The notes: generated from the sequence alone by a model not told the origin. DNA of 64,000 nt from Alcaligenes endophyticus (GCF_026344035.1 NZ_JAPKND010000003.1:1-64000); one strand, 5' to 3'. Positions 46,190-56,864 are shown, counted from the first letter of the stretch. Numbers and translations: made by a program.

Positions 46190-46957
46190 ATGAATATCAA
46201 TATCAACGCCGATATAGGCGAAAGCTATGGCAAATACACCATTGGTGCTGATGCGCAGTTAATGAAGTCGATTGGTTCGGCCAACGTCGCTTGCGGCATG
46301 CACGCTGGCGATCCTTCCATCATGGTTCATACCGTAAGACTAGCCTTGGAAAATCAAGTATCCATCGGCGCCCACCCAGGCTTTAACGACATTTGGGGCT
46401 TTGGTCGACGCCAGATTCGAATGAATCCCAAAGACCTTGAGTATCTGGTCACCTACCAAATCGGAGCCTTACAAGCCATAGCCGGCGCCCAGAATGCAAG
46501 GGTTACTCATGTCAAGCCACATGGCGCCTTGAATAATATGGCTCACGATCTAGAAGACTACGCTATGGCCATAGGACGTGGCATTAAAGCCGTTGATCGC
46601 GACCTCATTTACGTGGCCAATGTAGGCTCACAAATGAGCTTAGCGGCAGAAAGACTAGGTTTGCGCGTCGCAAACGAATCTTACGTAGACAGACGCTATG
46701 ACGATAATGGAAAAATGCTGTCCCGTGAACTGGACAATGCAATGATCACCGATCCTAAAGAAGCCGTCGAACATGTGCTACGAATTCTAGAAACAGGAGC
46801 TATCTACTCGGTTTCGGGCAAAAAAATCCCTTGTAAAGTTCATACTTTTTGCATCCATGGTGATGAGCCCACGGCTGTACCTGTAGCCCAGTCCCTGCGT
46901 ACTGCCTTGAACCAGGCCGGCATACAGGTTCTATCCTTACCTGAACTGATGAGGTAA
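46190..46957 (+). CDS. pxpA: LamB/YcsF family protein (PxpA-like)
   Basis: A 255-residue cytoplasmic protein of the LamB/YcsF (5-oxoprolinase subunit A) family: INADIGESYGKYTIG at the start, SANVACGMHAGDPSIM, HPGFNDIWGFGRR, THVKPHGALNN and CIHGDEPTAV near the end, with many conserved His/Asp. PxpA normally acts with PxpB and PxpC to open 5-oxoproline using ATP. Neither partner lies in this cluster, so it may use partners elsewhere or act on another lactam or cyclic amide. The symbol marks the family only. Confidence 0.82.
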   Translation: MNININADIGESYGKYTIGADAQLMKSIGSANVACGMHAGDPSIMVHTVRLALENQVSIGAHPGFNDIWGFGRRQIRMNPKDLEYLVTYQIGALQAIAGAQNARVTHVKPHGALNNMAHDLEDYAMAIGRGIKAVDRDLIYVANVGSQMSLAAERLGLRVANESYVDRRYDDNGKMLSRELDNAMITDPKEAVEHVLRILETGAIYSVSGKKIPCKVHTFCIHGDEPTAVPVAQSLRTALNQAGIQVLSLPELMR

Positions 46958-46962
46958 ACACT

Positions 46963-48081
46963 ATGCCCAAGAACTCAACTTTTTACCTTGAGGCTTACCA
47001 TCGAACGCCCGAACAGGCGCAACTGGTTCAAGCAACAGCGGAGCTGACTCTACCAGCAGCCTTATGTAAGCAAGCCCAAGCTGCAATCGTTCAATGGCAG
47101 CATTATCAGCCTACCGCCATGCATGAGTTGAACCATCTGGCTAAGCATTATGGATTAGCCAGTCTACACTGCAAAGATGAAGGCACCCGCTTTGGCTTAG
47201 GCAGCTTTAAGGCTCTGGGCGGAGCCTACGCCGTTAGCCTGTTTGCCAAAACGGCAGGCCAAACCGTCGCTTGTGCAACCGAGGGCAATCATGGCCGTTC
47301 AGTCGCCTGGGGCGCGCAGCGGGCAGGCGTAGACTGCGTCATCTTTTTACACGAAGGCGTGAGTACGGCACGCGAAGAGGCCATCAGCCGATATGGGGCC
47401 CGCATTATTCGAGTGCCAGGCACTTACGATGACGCGGTACGCGAGTGCGCACGGCTGTCGGCCCAAGAACAATGGCAGATTATTTCTGATACGAGTTGGG
47501 GCGACTACCAAGACATTCCCAAGTTTGTGATGGCTGGCTACAGCATCATGGCAGAGGAAATACAGGCTCAGCTCAGCGCTCCCCCCACCCATGTCTTTCT
47601 TCAAGGAGGGGTAGGCGGACTCGCCGCAGCGATGATGGCCTGTCTGGGCCGAGCGTGGCCTGAAGCCGCTATTTGCTATATTGTGGTCGAGCCACGCTAT
47701 GCCGCCTGCCTGCAAGCCAGTGCCCGAGCCGAAGGCCAATACCGCTCTACTCCAGGTCCGTTCCACACTGTCTTGGCAGGCCTAGCCTGCGGGGAACCCT
47801 CCACCGCCGTGTTACCGCTCATTTATCAACGTAGTCAGTTATATCTAGCTCTGGACGACGAGGCTATTAAACAGGCCATGATTCAATACGCACGCCCCTT
47901 AGCAGACGATCCTAGGATTATCGCTGGCGCCTCCGGAGCAGCGGGCCTTGCAGGCTTGCTAGTACTGCAAGGCGTGTGTGAACTAAAAAAACAGGTCAAT
48001 CTAGACAAGCATAGCCGCGTACTGGTAATCAACACCGAAAACGACACCGACCCAGCGGCTTACAGGGCAATGATAGGCTAA
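46963..48081 (+). CDS. dpaL: diaminopropionate ammonia-lyase
   Basis: A 372-residue fold-type II PLP enzyme that converts 2,3-diaminopropionate to pyruvate and two ammonia. FGLGSFKALGGAYAVS carries the PLP-binding Lys (about residue 77), with CATEGNHGRSVAWGAQ and GGVGGLAAAM as phosphate-binding parts. DTSWGDYQDIPKFVMAGY and the ending INTENDTDP separate this family from threonine dehydratase. It lies 5 bases after pxpA, the last gene of the LysR-controlled uptake operon, so it probably degrades the imported compound. Confidence 0.85.
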   Translation: MPKNSTFYLEAYHRTPEQAQLVQATAELTLPAALCKQAQAAIVQWQHYQPTAMHELNHLAKHYGLASLHCKDEGTRFGLGSFKALGGAYAVSLFAKTAGQTVACATEGNHGRSVAWGAQRAGVDCVIFLHEGVSTAREEAISRYGARIIRVPGTYDDAVRECARLSAQEQWQIISDTSWGDYQDIPKFVMAGYSIMAEEIQAQLSAPPTHVFLQGGVGGLAAAMMACLGRAWPEAAICYIVVEPRYAACLQASARAEGQYRSTPGPFHTVLAGLACGEPSTAVLPLIYQRSQLYLALDDEAIKQAMIQYARPLADDPRIIAGASGAAGLAGLLVLQGVCELKKQVNLDKHSRVLVINTENDTDPAAYRAMIG

Positions 48082-48106
48082 CTGCGCGATGCGCAAAGGC
48101 GTCCCC

Positions 48107-48127
48107 CTTGCGCCTCATTGGCGCAAG
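48107..48127 (+). terminator. hairpin after dpaL
   Basis: A perfect 8-bp stem CTTGCGCC/GGCGCAAG (48107-48114, 48120-48127) with a 5-base loop lies 25 bases after the dpaL stop. The tail is only pyrimidine-rich, so termination strength is uncertain. The rest of the 380-base gap to groES, up to about 48345, shows no further clear feature. Confidence 0.5.
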
Positions 48128-48348
48128 CTATCCCCTCCTTGGCTGGCGCGCTTAACTATTTTCACAAATGTGCCCGCAACGCAGACATTTTAGATGCGGC
48201 TTGACGGTTTAGCAGACAAGACAACACTTAGCTTAATTTGATTGATTGGCCTCTTGAAATCTCAGCAGTCATCCCCATGTATCTAAGCACTAGGTGTTAA
48301 GTAGCTGGCGATTCAAGATTGATACAAAATATTTTCTTGTTAAATACT

Positions 48349-48377
48349 CTTGAAATTCAAAAAGTCGCCCCTATAAT
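48349..48377 (+). promoter_or_regulatory. groESL promoter (sigma-32-like, sigma-70-compatible)
   Basis: CTTGAAA (48349-48355), a 12-base spacer and CCCCTATA (48368-48375) match the heat-shock sigma-32 consensus well. The same DNA reads as a sigma-70 promoter, TTGAAA (48350-48355) with a 16-base spacer and TATAAT (48372-48377). The promoter lies 85 bases before groES and directly adjoins the CIRCE operator. Confidence 0.8.
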
Positions 48378-48403
48378 TAGCACTCAAGGGGGGAGAGTGC
48401 TAA
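48377..48403 (+). promoter_or_regulatory. CIRCE operator (HrcA site)
   Basis: TTAGCACTC (48377-48385), a 9-base spacer and GAGTGCTAA (48395-48403) form a perfect CIRCE element, the operator of the HrcA repressor. It begins at the last base of the -10 hexamer and covers the expected transcription start, so HrcA binding would block the promoter. hrcA itself is not in the window. Confidence 0.97.
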
Positions 48404-48461
48404 GCTAACCTCCCAATAACATTTTTATACGACTAACGTATTTTTAAACAGGAGCTTTTCC

Positions 48462-48749
48462 ATGGCACTGCGTCCTTTGAACGATCGCGTGATCGTCAAG
48501 CGTCTGGATAACGAGCGCACAACCGCTTCCGGTATCGTCATTCCTGAGAGCGCTGCAGAGAAACCCGACCAAGGTGAAATCCTGGCTGTAGGCCCAGGCA
48601 AGAAAAACGAAAATGGCACTCTGGTTCCATTGGATCTGAAAGTGGGTGACAAAGTTCTGTTTGGCAAATACTCTGGCCAAGCAGTCAAGATCGACGGCGA
48701 AGAACTGCTGGTGATCCGCGAAGAAGAAATCTTCGCTGTTATCGAATAA
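48462..48749 (+). CDS. groES: co-chaperonin GroES
   Basis: GroES caps the GroEL folding chamber. The 95-residue protein has the standard form: [18 protein letters not shown], a mobile loop ([17 protein letters not shown]) and [26 protein letters not shown] lies 9 bases before ATG 48462. It is under the CIRCE/sigma-32 control region and is followed by groEL after 33 bases. Confidence 0.98.
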   Translation: MALRPLNDRVIVKRLDNERTTASGIVIPESAAEKPDQGEILAVGPGKKNENGTLVPLDLKVGDKVLFGKYSGQAVKIDGEELLVIREEEIFAVIE

Positions 48750-48773
48750 TTCCGGTCCCCGTACTGAATTTAA

Positions 48774-50429
<1,656 letters not shown>

Positions 50430-50489
50430 GCCTAACAGCCCAGTGGCCTGATAGTCGTATTAGGCCACAACAGCCCTTTTAGGCACTCC

Positions 50490-50525
50490 AAGCCTCAAAA
50501 CCTTCACGGTTTTGAGGCTTTTTTT
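50490..50525 (+). terminator. rho-independent terminator of groESL
   Basis: A perfect 13-bp stem AAGCCTCAAAACC/GGTTTTGAGGCTT (50490-50502, 50508-50520) with a 5-base loop runs directly into T residues to 50525, about 60 bases after the groEL stop. Confidence 0.95.
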
Positions 50526-50610
50526 ATGCCCGCACAGGAAAAAATGTAAACATACAAACAAGTGGTCTGCACGGCCTATAATATGACTCTGCTCACCTTA
50601 TTCTATTGGT

Positions 50611-50991
50611 ATGACCTCTCCCTTTAAAAGCAAAGGCGGCATAAAACGCATCGCCGGTGCGCTACGTTATTCCTTACAAGGTTTTTGGGCAGCGTTCAAA
50701 CACGAAGCTGCCTTTAGGCAAGAACTAATGCTGGCTGCTGTACTCACGCCCTGCGCGTTTTGGGTAGGTCGTAGCGGACTAGAGATTCTGATCTTACTGA
50801 CCACTTTGGTCTTTGTGCTCATCGTAGAGCTGCTGAACTCGGCCATCGAAGCCTTAGCCGACACCATCACCTTAGAGCACCACCCTTTAATTGGTCGCGC
50901 AAAAGATTTAGGCAGTGCGGCCGTGATGTTAAGCCTATTATTTTCTGCTGCCATTTGGTCTTACTTACTCTATACCCGTCTTACCACTTAA
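50611..50991 (+). CDS. dgkA: diacylglycerol kinase
   Basis: DgkA phosphorylates diacylglycerol in the inner membrane, recycling it to phosphatidic acid. The 126-residue protein has the family motif [15 protein letters not shown], with its catalytic Glu/Asn, and three membrane helices (about 42-58, 62-80, 103-122). [12 protein letters not shown] near residue 35 also fits. pyrF starts 4 bases after its stop. Confidence 0.92.
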   Translation: MTSPFKSKGGIKRIAGALRYSLQGFWAAFKHEAAFRQELMLAAVLTPCAFWVGRSGLEILILLTTLVFVLIVELLNSAIEALADTITLEHHPLIGRAKDLGSAAVMLSLLFSAAIWSYLLYTRLTT

Positions 50992-50995
50992 TGCC

Positions 50996-51826
50996 ATGAA
51001 ATTCTTGGATAAACTTAATACCGCCTGGCAAACTAACAACTCCATGCTAATGGTGGGTCTGGACCCTGATCCACGCCGGCTACCTAAAGGGCTCCTGCAA
51101 CGCAACGACGGCATTTTTCACTTTTGTAAAGGCATCGTCGACGCCACAGCCGAATATATTTGCGGTATCAAGCCACAAATAGCCTACTTTGCTTCTGAGT
51201 CCGCCGAAGAGCAACTGCAAGCTTTATGTGACTACGTACGCCAAACCTATCCCCATCTTCCTATTGTGTTAGATGCCAAACGGGGTGATATCGGCTCTAC
51301 CGCTGAACACTATGCTTTGGAAGCCTTTGAGCGCTACCGCGCCGATGCCGTTACCGTGAACCCATATATGGGGTATGACTCGGTAGAGCCCTACTTAGAA
51401 TGGCAAGACAAAGGCCTTATTGTGCTTTGCCGCACGTCTAACCCAGGGGGCTCAGATCTACAGTTTTTAAAACTAGAAAGCGGCGAACCCTTGTACTTGC
51501 ACCTAGCCTCTATGGTGGCTGAGAAGTGGAACGCCCATCAACAATGTGGGCTAGTGGTAGGGGCTACCTTTCCAGATGAGATAGCCTTAGTAAGAGCACG
51601 TGTAGGCGACATGCCTTTACTAATTCCTGGCATTGGAGCTCAAGGTGGGGATATCAACGCCACTGTGCAGGCGGGAGCTGATGCTCAAGGTTTAGGCATG
51701 ATGATCAACTCCTCACGCGCTATTATTTACGCTAGCCGGGAAGAAAACTGGCGCGAGGCCGCTCAAGCGGCGGCTATCGCCACACGCAATGCCATTAATA
51801 ACGCTCGCCGCAACGAAGCTTCTTGA
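50996..51826 (+). CDS. pyrF: orotidine 5'-phosphate decarboxylase
   Basis: PyrF makes UMP from orotidine monophosphate. The 276-residue protein belongs to the longer type 2 subfamily common in betaproteobacteria. [11 protein letters not shown] is near the start, and the catalytic Asp/Lys pair lies in [16 protein letters not shown] (about residue 90). The phosphate loop is near [11 protein letters not shown]. It is coupled to dgkA by a 4-base gap and is followed by a hairpin. Confidence 0.95.
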   Translation: MKFLDKLNTAWQTNNSMLMVGLDPDPRRLPKGLLQRNDGIFHFCKGIVDATAEYICGIKPQIAYFASESAEEQLQALCDYVRQTYPHLPIVLDAKRGDIGSTAEHYALEAFERYRADAVTVNPYMGYDSVEPYLEWQDKGLIVLCRTSNPGGSDLQFLKLESGEPLYLHLASMVAEKWNAHQQCGLVVGATFPDEIALVRARVGDMPLLIPGIGAQGGDINATVQAGADAQGLGMMINSSRAIIYASREENWREAAQAAAIATRNAINNARRNEAS

Positions 51827-51841
51827 TACCCCTACCCAGTC

Positions 51842-51866
51842 GCCCTGCCACTAACCGAGGCAGGGC
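51842..51866. terminator. hairpin between pyrF and amidase gene
   Basis: A perfect 8-bp G+C-rich stem GCCCTGCC/GGCAGGGC (51842-51849, 51859-51866) with a 9-base loop lies between two convergent genes. There is no T run on either side, so it may work as a rho-assisted or weak bidirectional terminator. Confidence 0.5.
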
Positions 51867-51883
51867 CGTGACACCCCAACTAC

Positions 51884-53302
51884 TTAGGCTGACACTTCAA
51901 GTTCAGGCCGACGTCGATGGTGATCAGTGACTTCTTGGTAGGCAGCACCTACGTTAAATAACTTTGCCTCATCAAAGGGTTTGCCAATAATTTGCATACC
52001 AATAGGCATACCATCGGGGTCAAAGCCACAGGGTACATTCAAAGAAGGTAAACCAGTTAGGCTAGGCACTCCTGTAAACTGCATAATGGCGGCTAACATA
52101 TCTTCCTCAATACCGTTCTCTATCACTACCTTCATCGCCCCCACCTCGGTTGCCGTAAAAGGTAAGGTTGGACAAATGAATACATCCACTTTCCGGAATG
52201 CATCCATAAACTCTGCTTTGAGTAAACTACGGTAGCGCTGCGCCTGTAAATATTGGGTGGCCAGCAACATCTCCCCCATCTCCAGTAACAAACGCACATC
52301 CTCGCCATAATCGTTAGGTCGCTCGCGTAACCAACGCTGGTGATACGTACTTGGCTCGGCCGACTCTATCGTTAATTGCGCTGAGATATTACCGTGAATA
52401 TTTTTAATATCCACCTCTACAATTTCTGCACCTAAGCTCTCGTAGACCTGTAAAGCCTGTTTTACCGCATCGTGTACGGGCTGCTGCAAATGATGAAAGA
52501 AATAATTAGGCACTACTCCTATGCGTAAACCTTTAACGCTTCTAGACAGCTGAGCAAGATAGTCTTCCGTACTTGCGCGTGCACTGACGGGATCATTTCT
52601 ATCGTAACCGGCAAAAGTCTGAAACATCATTGCACAGTCTTCCGCTGTTCTTGCCATAGGCCCTACTGTATCCATGCTCCAAGCCAACGGGATAACGCCA
52701 TGATTACTGACCCGACCATAAGTGGGACGCAAGCCAGTGATTCCGTTGATGGCTGCGGGCAAACGGATTGAACCTCCGGTATCCGTACCAATGGCTCCTA
52801 AGCACATACCAGCAGCCACAGCCGCTCCCGAACCACCGCTAGAACCTGCTGCAAAGCGACTGGGGTTCCAGGGGTTACGCACAGCCCCATAATGAGGGTT
52901 ATCTGAGGTTCCGCCCCAGGCAAACTCATGCATATTCAGTTTGCCCATAAAAATAGCGCCTGCACTACGTAAACGAGCACTCACCGTAGCATCATAGTTT
53001 GGTACCCAGTTAGCTAGCACCTTACTGCCTGCCGTAGTACGGCATTCATTGACCGCTAGATTATCTTTTAATCCTATGGGTATACCATGCAATAAGCCCA
53101 GCTTATGGCCAGCCATGAGCATCGCCTCCGAAGCCTTCGCCACTTGCATGGCCGACTCAGCCTGCACGGTGATAAACGTCTTTAACTGATCATCGTATTG
53201 CTCAATACGCTGCAAACACGCTTGCACTAATTCTACCGGTGATACTTTTTTGTTTTGTATGTTCTGTGCTGCTTGAGCCAATGTTAAATCCATCAGTTCC
53301 AT
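51884..53302 (-). CDS. amidase signature family hydrolase (AtzE/GatA-like)
   Basis: A 472-residue amidase with the Ser-cisSer-Lys triad: Lys in GIPIGLKDNLAV, Ser in AAGSSGGSGAAVAAG and the nucleophile in GTDTGGSIRLPA. It hydrolyses an amide, but the sequence alone does not fix the substrate. It follows an AtzG-like 66-residue gene, the pairing seen for AtzE (carboxybiuret hydrolase). The start could be ATG 53302 or ATG 53293; GGAGGAG sits between the stop of the upstream gene and both. It is last in the AraC-controlled transporter unit. Confidence 0.85.
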   Translation of the reverse strand: MELMDLTLAQAAQNIQNKKVSPVELVQACLQRIEQYDDQLKTFITVQAESAMQVAKASEAMLMAGHKLGLLHGIPIGLKDNLAVNECRTTAGSKVLANWVPNYDATVSARLRSAGAIFMGKLNMHEFAWGGTSDNPHYGAVRNPWNPSRFAAGSSGGSGAAVAAGMCLGAIGTDTGGSIRLPAAINGITGLRPTYGRVSNHGVIPLAWSMDTVGPMARTAEDCAMMFQTFAGYDRNDPVSARASTEDYLAQLSRSVKGLRIGVVPNYFFHHLQQPVHDAVKQALQVYESLGAEIVEVDIKNIHGNISAQLTIESAEPSTYHQRWLRERPNDYGEDVRLLLEMGEMLLATQYLQAQRYRSLLKAEFMDAFRKVDVFICPTLPFTATEVGAMKVVIENGIEEDMLAAIMQFTGVPSLTGLPSLNVPCGFDPDGMPIGMQIIGKPFDEAKLFNVGAAYQEVTDHHRRRPELEVSA

Positions 53303-53320
53303 AACTCCTCCGTATTCCAC

Positions 53321-53521
53321 TTATGACTCTTCTTGTTCGTGCTCTTGTTGAAACACGGTAATGGGCTGCAAGTTTTGATGGGGGGCAGCACTCATTTTCT
53401 GATTAAGTTCATTGGCTGCTTCATACCAAGCTCGTAGCGTAGGGCTAATCAACTCCTCCCTTCCTGGTGCCAAATTCAACGCAGCAATACGCGCGAGATT
53501 ACGTACCATTTGACTATCCAT
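53321..53521 (-). CDS. AtzG-like small subunit of amidase
   Basis: A 66-residue protein with an N-terminal helix pair (residues 1-45) and an extended tail ending in LQPITVFQQEHEQ. The size, helical start and closing P-x-x-VF pattern resemble AtzG/DUF4089, a GatC-like protein that binds and stabilises the amidase AtzE. It ends 18 bases before the amidase gene. Assignment relies on this pairing, as the protein is too short for certainty. Confidence 0.6.
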   Translation of the reverse strand: MDSQMVRNLARIAALNLAPGREELISPTLRAWYEAANELNQKMSAAPHQNLQPITVFQQEHEQEES

Positions 53522-53564
53522 CGATACTCCTCCTTACCATAAATATAAAAACATCTCGTTTTTT

Positions 53565-54254
53565 TCAATTTGCTCCCATGAACATATCCTCGGATATTTG
53601 ATCAGGTAACATTTCACTCTCGATAACGCCTTTACTCATAATCAGTACGCGATCTGACAAAAAGCGAATAAAGTCTAGGTTCTGCTCCACGAGTAAGACA
53701 CTCATCCCTGTCTGTTGACGTAACTCAGAGAGTGTCTGAATCATTTCCTCAATAATTGAGGGCTGTATGCCTTCAGTGGGCTCATCTAACAGCAACAGCT
53801 CAGGCCTTGCTACAAGGGCTCGGGCGAGGGCTAATAACTGTTGTTCGCCACCGCTCAATCCTCCCCCCCTGCGAGTGAGTAAGCGCTCTAGACGCGGAAA
53901 AAGGCTCAAAATCTCCTCTTCTTGTCTGCAGTCTTTGCGCCCTGAGGCTGCTTGGGCAAAGCGCAGGTTGTCACGCACACTAAGTGCTGGAAAAATCCCT
54001 CTTCCCTGAGGGACATAAGCCATACCAAAACGAGCTCGCTGGTGGCAAGGCCATGCAGTAATATCTATGCTTTGAAAAGTAACGCTACCCTGACTGGCAG
54101 GCAAAAAACCCATAATGGTTTTGAGCAAAGTTGTTTTACCCATTCCGTTATGCCCTAAAATACCTAGCAGCTCACCGGCCCGTACATGTAACCCTACGCC
54201 AAATAACACCGGCACTTTTCCATAGTGCGTGGCAAGCGATTGCACCGTTAACAT
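53565..54254 (-). CDS. urtE: ABC transporter ATP-binding protein (UrtE/LivF-like)
   Basis: A 229-residue ABC ATPase of the LivF/UrtE type: Walker A LGHNGMGKTTLLKT, signature LSGGEQQLLALARALVA, Walker B LLLLDEPTEG. TLYVPQGRGIFP-type sequence (AYVPQGRGIFPALSV) is typical. It is the fifth gene of the five-gene transporter and overlaps urtD by 7 bases. The symbol means urea/amide-type family by context; a branched amino acid role is possible. Confidence 0.85.
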   Translation of the reverse strand: MLTVQSLATHYGKVPVLFGVGLHVRAGELLGILGHNGMGKTTLLKTIMGFLPASQGSVTFQSIDITAWPCHQRARFGMAYVPQGRGIFPALSVRDNLRFAQAASGRKDCRQEEEILSLFPRLERLLTRRGGGLSGGEQQLLALARALVARPELLLLDEPTEGIQPSIIEEMIQTLSELRQQTGMSVLLVEQNLDFIRFLSDRVLIMSKGVIESEMLPDQISEDMFMGAN

Positions 54255-54979
54255 GAAGCGCTCCTTCCCAAATAAACATTGCGCACCGTGACGTCTCGCA
54301 CCACGGCATCAAAGCTATCCTCCATCAAAATATGCCCTTGATGAAAAACCGTGACCTTTTTTGCGATGGAGCGAATAAAAGCCATATCGTGCTCGACCAC
54401 AATCACAGCAGCATGTTCGGTCATTGCCCGTATCAACTCAGCCGTACGCCCTGTTTCATCATCACTCATACCTGCGGCCGGTTCATCCAACAGCACAAGC
54501 TCAGGGTTGCCTGCCAATACCATGGCTATCTCTATCCACTGCCTTTGCCCATGAGCTAACTCACCCACTAAACGTTCACGCTGCTTATCCAACCCTACCT
54601 GTTCTAGCAAGTGCCAAATACACTCGGCCGACTGAGGTTTTCGGCTGCCATGCGTAGTGCTGAGCGCAAGATAAATATTCTCTTGGATGCTCAAGCCATC
54701 TAACACACTGGGAAGCTGATTCTTAATGCCCATGCCCATACGCGCGAACTCGTAAGTGGGGCGCCCCACCATAGCCTTACCGGCGTACCATAACTGCCCT
54801 GAGCTGGGTTTTTGCTGGCCGCTTAGTATTTTGAAAAAAGTACTTTTCCCCGCGCCGTTTGGACCAATCAGGCATCGTAGTTCCTTACGCTCTAAGGTAA
54901 AATTAACCTTGGTTAATGCGTGTACGCCCCCAAACCTCATGCTGATATCTTGCGCTTCAATGAGATAATCGCTCTTCAT
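54248..54979 (-). CDS. urtD: ABC transporter ATP-binding protein (UrtD/LivG-like)
   Basis: A 243-residue ABC ATPase: Walker A IGPNGAGKSTFFKIL, signature region LAHGQRQWIEIAMVLA (with the variant LAHGQ), Walker B LVLLDEPAAGMSDDE. That signature variant and GMSDDET are characteristic of UrtD rather than LivG. The frame stays open far upstream, but MKSDYLIEAQDISMRFGG at 54979 is the natural start and overlaps the stop of urtC by 4 bases (ATGA). Confidence 0.88.
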   Translation of the reverse strand: MKSDYLIEAQDISMRFGGVHALTKVNFTLERKELRCLIGPNGAGKSTFFKILSGQQKPSSGQLWYAGKAMVGRPTYEFARMGMGIKNQLPSVLDGLSIQENIYLALSTTHGSRKPQSAECIWHLLEQVGLDKQRERLVGELAHGQRQWIEIAMVLAGNPELVLLDEPAAGMSDDETGRTAELIRAMTEHAAVIVVEHDMAFIRSIAKKVTVFHQGHILMEDSFDAVVRDVTVRNVYLGRSASC

Positions 54980-56007
54980 GCTCGTGCTCCTGCAGGCCAC
55001 AAACGCCGACCTTGCTGCTGTATAAAAGGCACCAAGCCCTCGGGAAACAACAGCACACAAAAAAGCAGGACAGCCCCTAGCACTATATTTACTTGACCTA
55101 CCCCTTGCGTACCCAACCAAGTACTTAGATACTGAATCAGTAAGGCTCCAAGCAGTGGTCCAAACAAACTCATGCGCCCCCCTACAATCACCCAAATCAC
55201 CACTAATGCTGCCTGATTCAAACTAAACATTTCGGGCCCTACGAAATTGCCCCAAATCACATACAACACTCCAGCAATAGCTGCCAATGCGCTCGACAAA
55301 GTAAAAGCAAGCAACATCAATCGTCGTGTGTTGTAACCTAGCAGTTCCATGCGCAACTCATTTTCACGTATACCTTGTAGAGTTCGGCCTTTACGACTAC
55401 GTAAAAACATATAACTGAGCAGCATCATCACTGCCACAGACATTAGCGCCAGCCAGTACACCCCTTCAATAGAACTCATGTCCCAAAAGCCAATTTGATA
55501 ATCGAGCCCGGGTACCCCCGGTATGCCGTTTTGCCCATTCAAACGAACCGTTCCCACTACGTATTCAGGCCCAGAAGTAGCTCGTATGGTTTTCTCAAAA
55601 AGCAGTGTGACCACTAAGGTGATAACACTTAAATAAATGTCACTTAAACGACCATAAATCATGAAGTAACCGAGAACTGCAGCAAATAGCATAGGAATGA
55701 TGATGGCGAGCAGCACTGCCCACACGGCCTCCACCCCATTCATGGCTAATAACGCATAGCTATACCCTGCTAAACCAAAAAATATAGTTTGGCCAAAACT
55801 CAAAATACCAACGTAGCCCCACAGTAATCCCATGCTTAATGCCAATAGACCCAAGATAAGTGCCACGGACAAATCAAGCACTACGGCAATATCTCCCCAC
55901 ATAGGCAAAAGAAACAATCCCAATAACAGCAATATGGACAGTGCGGCCTTTACGCCAAAGCCAGTTAATTTACCCTGCGTTAGCAATGCCTTTTGCGGTG
56001 CATTCAT
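54976..56007 (-). CDS. urtC: ABC transporter permease (UrtC/LivM-like)
   Basis: A 343-residue inner-membrane permease with about ten helices. WGYVGILSFGQTIFFGLAGY is the family segment, and ENELRMELLGYNTRRLML is the cytoplasmic coupling loop. It overlaps urtB by 4 bases and urtD by 4, so translation is coupled. It forms the channel with urtB. Confidence 0.87.
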   Translation of the reverse strand: MNAPQKALLTQGKLTGFGVKAALSILLLLGLFLLPMWGDIAVVLDLSVALILGLLALSMGLLWGYVGILSFGQTIFFGLAGYSYALLAMNGVEAVWAVLLAIIIPMLFAAVLGYFMIYGRLSDIYLSVITLVVTLLFEKTIRATSGPEYVVGTVRLNGQNGIPGVPGLDYQIGFWDMSSIEGVYWLALMSVAVMMLLSYMFLRSRKGRTLQGIRENELRMELLGYNTRRLMLLAFTLSSALAAIAGVLYVIWGNFVGPEMFSLNQAALVVIWVIVGGRMSLFGPLLGALLIQYLSTWLGTQGVGQVNIVLGAVLLFCVLLFPEGLVPFIQQQGRRLWPAGARA

Positions 56008-56864
56008 ATCCCGCTCCTAAGCTTGCCCGTTATGCCCACTGGTAAAATACGCAGCAATACAATGGCAGCTAACAAAACTCCAGCCTCCCCCATAACGGAA
56101 GACCAACGATAAGCAACAATACCGTCAATAAAACCAAACAGCGATGAAGCCGTGCTCGAACCAATCAATGGCAGGGGCCCACCTACAATCACAGTAATAA
56201 AAGATTTGGCTATAAAGAACAGCCCCATAGAAGGACTCACGCCAGTTAAGGGAGCTAAGATGGCACCCGCCATGCCCGCCAACATAGAGCCATAAGCAAA
56301 CGTGCCCATCTGCACTAAGGTAGGATTAACCCCCAAGGCCGCCGCCATATCGCCATTTTGCATCGTTCCACGCACTAATAAGCCTGCCTTGGTGTAACTA
56401 GCTAAGAGCCAACTACCCACTAACAACAATAGACTTAATGCGATGAGTACTAAGTTGTAGTTCGAGACATTGACACCTACGAACGTGCTGCTGCCCATGT
56501 GTGTAGACAGTCCCATACCAGAAGCGCCAAATAGCGTCGTTACACCGCCAACCATAATCAGCGATAAACCCCAGGTCGCTAACAAAGTGTCCACTAAACG
56601 CCCGTATAAGTGTCGAATAATTAATCGCTCAACCAATAAGCCAAATAACCCTACACCCAACCCAGCCAAGACAATTCCGAACCATAAAGGCACACCGGCT
56701 TGCACACTGAGAACACATACGTATGCCCCTAGCATCATGAACTCACCATGAGCTAGGTTAATCACCTTCATCAAGCCAAAAATAATTGCTAGCCCTAGGC
56801 TGATTAATATGAGCGTCGCGGTTGAAAAAACAACCAAATAAACTGTGGTAATAAAGGTATCCAC
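56004..56864 (-). CDS. urtB: ABC transporter permease (UrtB/LivH-like)
   Basis: A 286-residue permease with about eight helices. IIFGLMKVINLAHGEFMMLGAY is the family segment, and RGTMQNGDMAAALGVN is the coupling loop. It lacks the extra N-terminal soluble domain that many UrtB proteins carry, so it resembles FmdE/amide-type or LivH permeases in size. It follows the binding protein gene after 14 bases. Confidence 0.85.
   Translation of the reverse strand: MDTFITTVYLVVFSTATLILISLGLAIIFGLMKVINLAHGEFMMLGAYVCVLSVQAGVPLWFGIVLAGLGVGLFGLLVERLIIRHLYGRLVDTLLATWGLSLIMVGGVTTLFGASGMGLSTHMGSSTFVGVNVSNYNLVLIALSLLLLVGSWLLASYTKAGLLVRGTMQNGDMAAALGVNPTLVQMGTFAYGSMLAGMAGAILAPLTGVSPSMGLFFIAKSFITVIVGGPLPLIGSSTASSLFGFIDGIVAYRWSSVMGEAGVLLAAIVLLRILPVGITGKLRSGI

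Noticed and set aside
46963-48081. Threonine dehydratase as identity of the PLP enzyme
   Set aside because: Segments DTSWGDYQDIPKFVMAGY and INTENDTDP and the overall length match diaminopropionate ammonia-lyase, and there is no ACT regulatory domain.
48427-48441. RNA thermometer hairpin in the groES leader
   Set aside because: Only a 5-bp stem (ATACG/CGTAT) that does not include the ribosome site; CIRCE and the sigma-32-like promoter already explain heat control.
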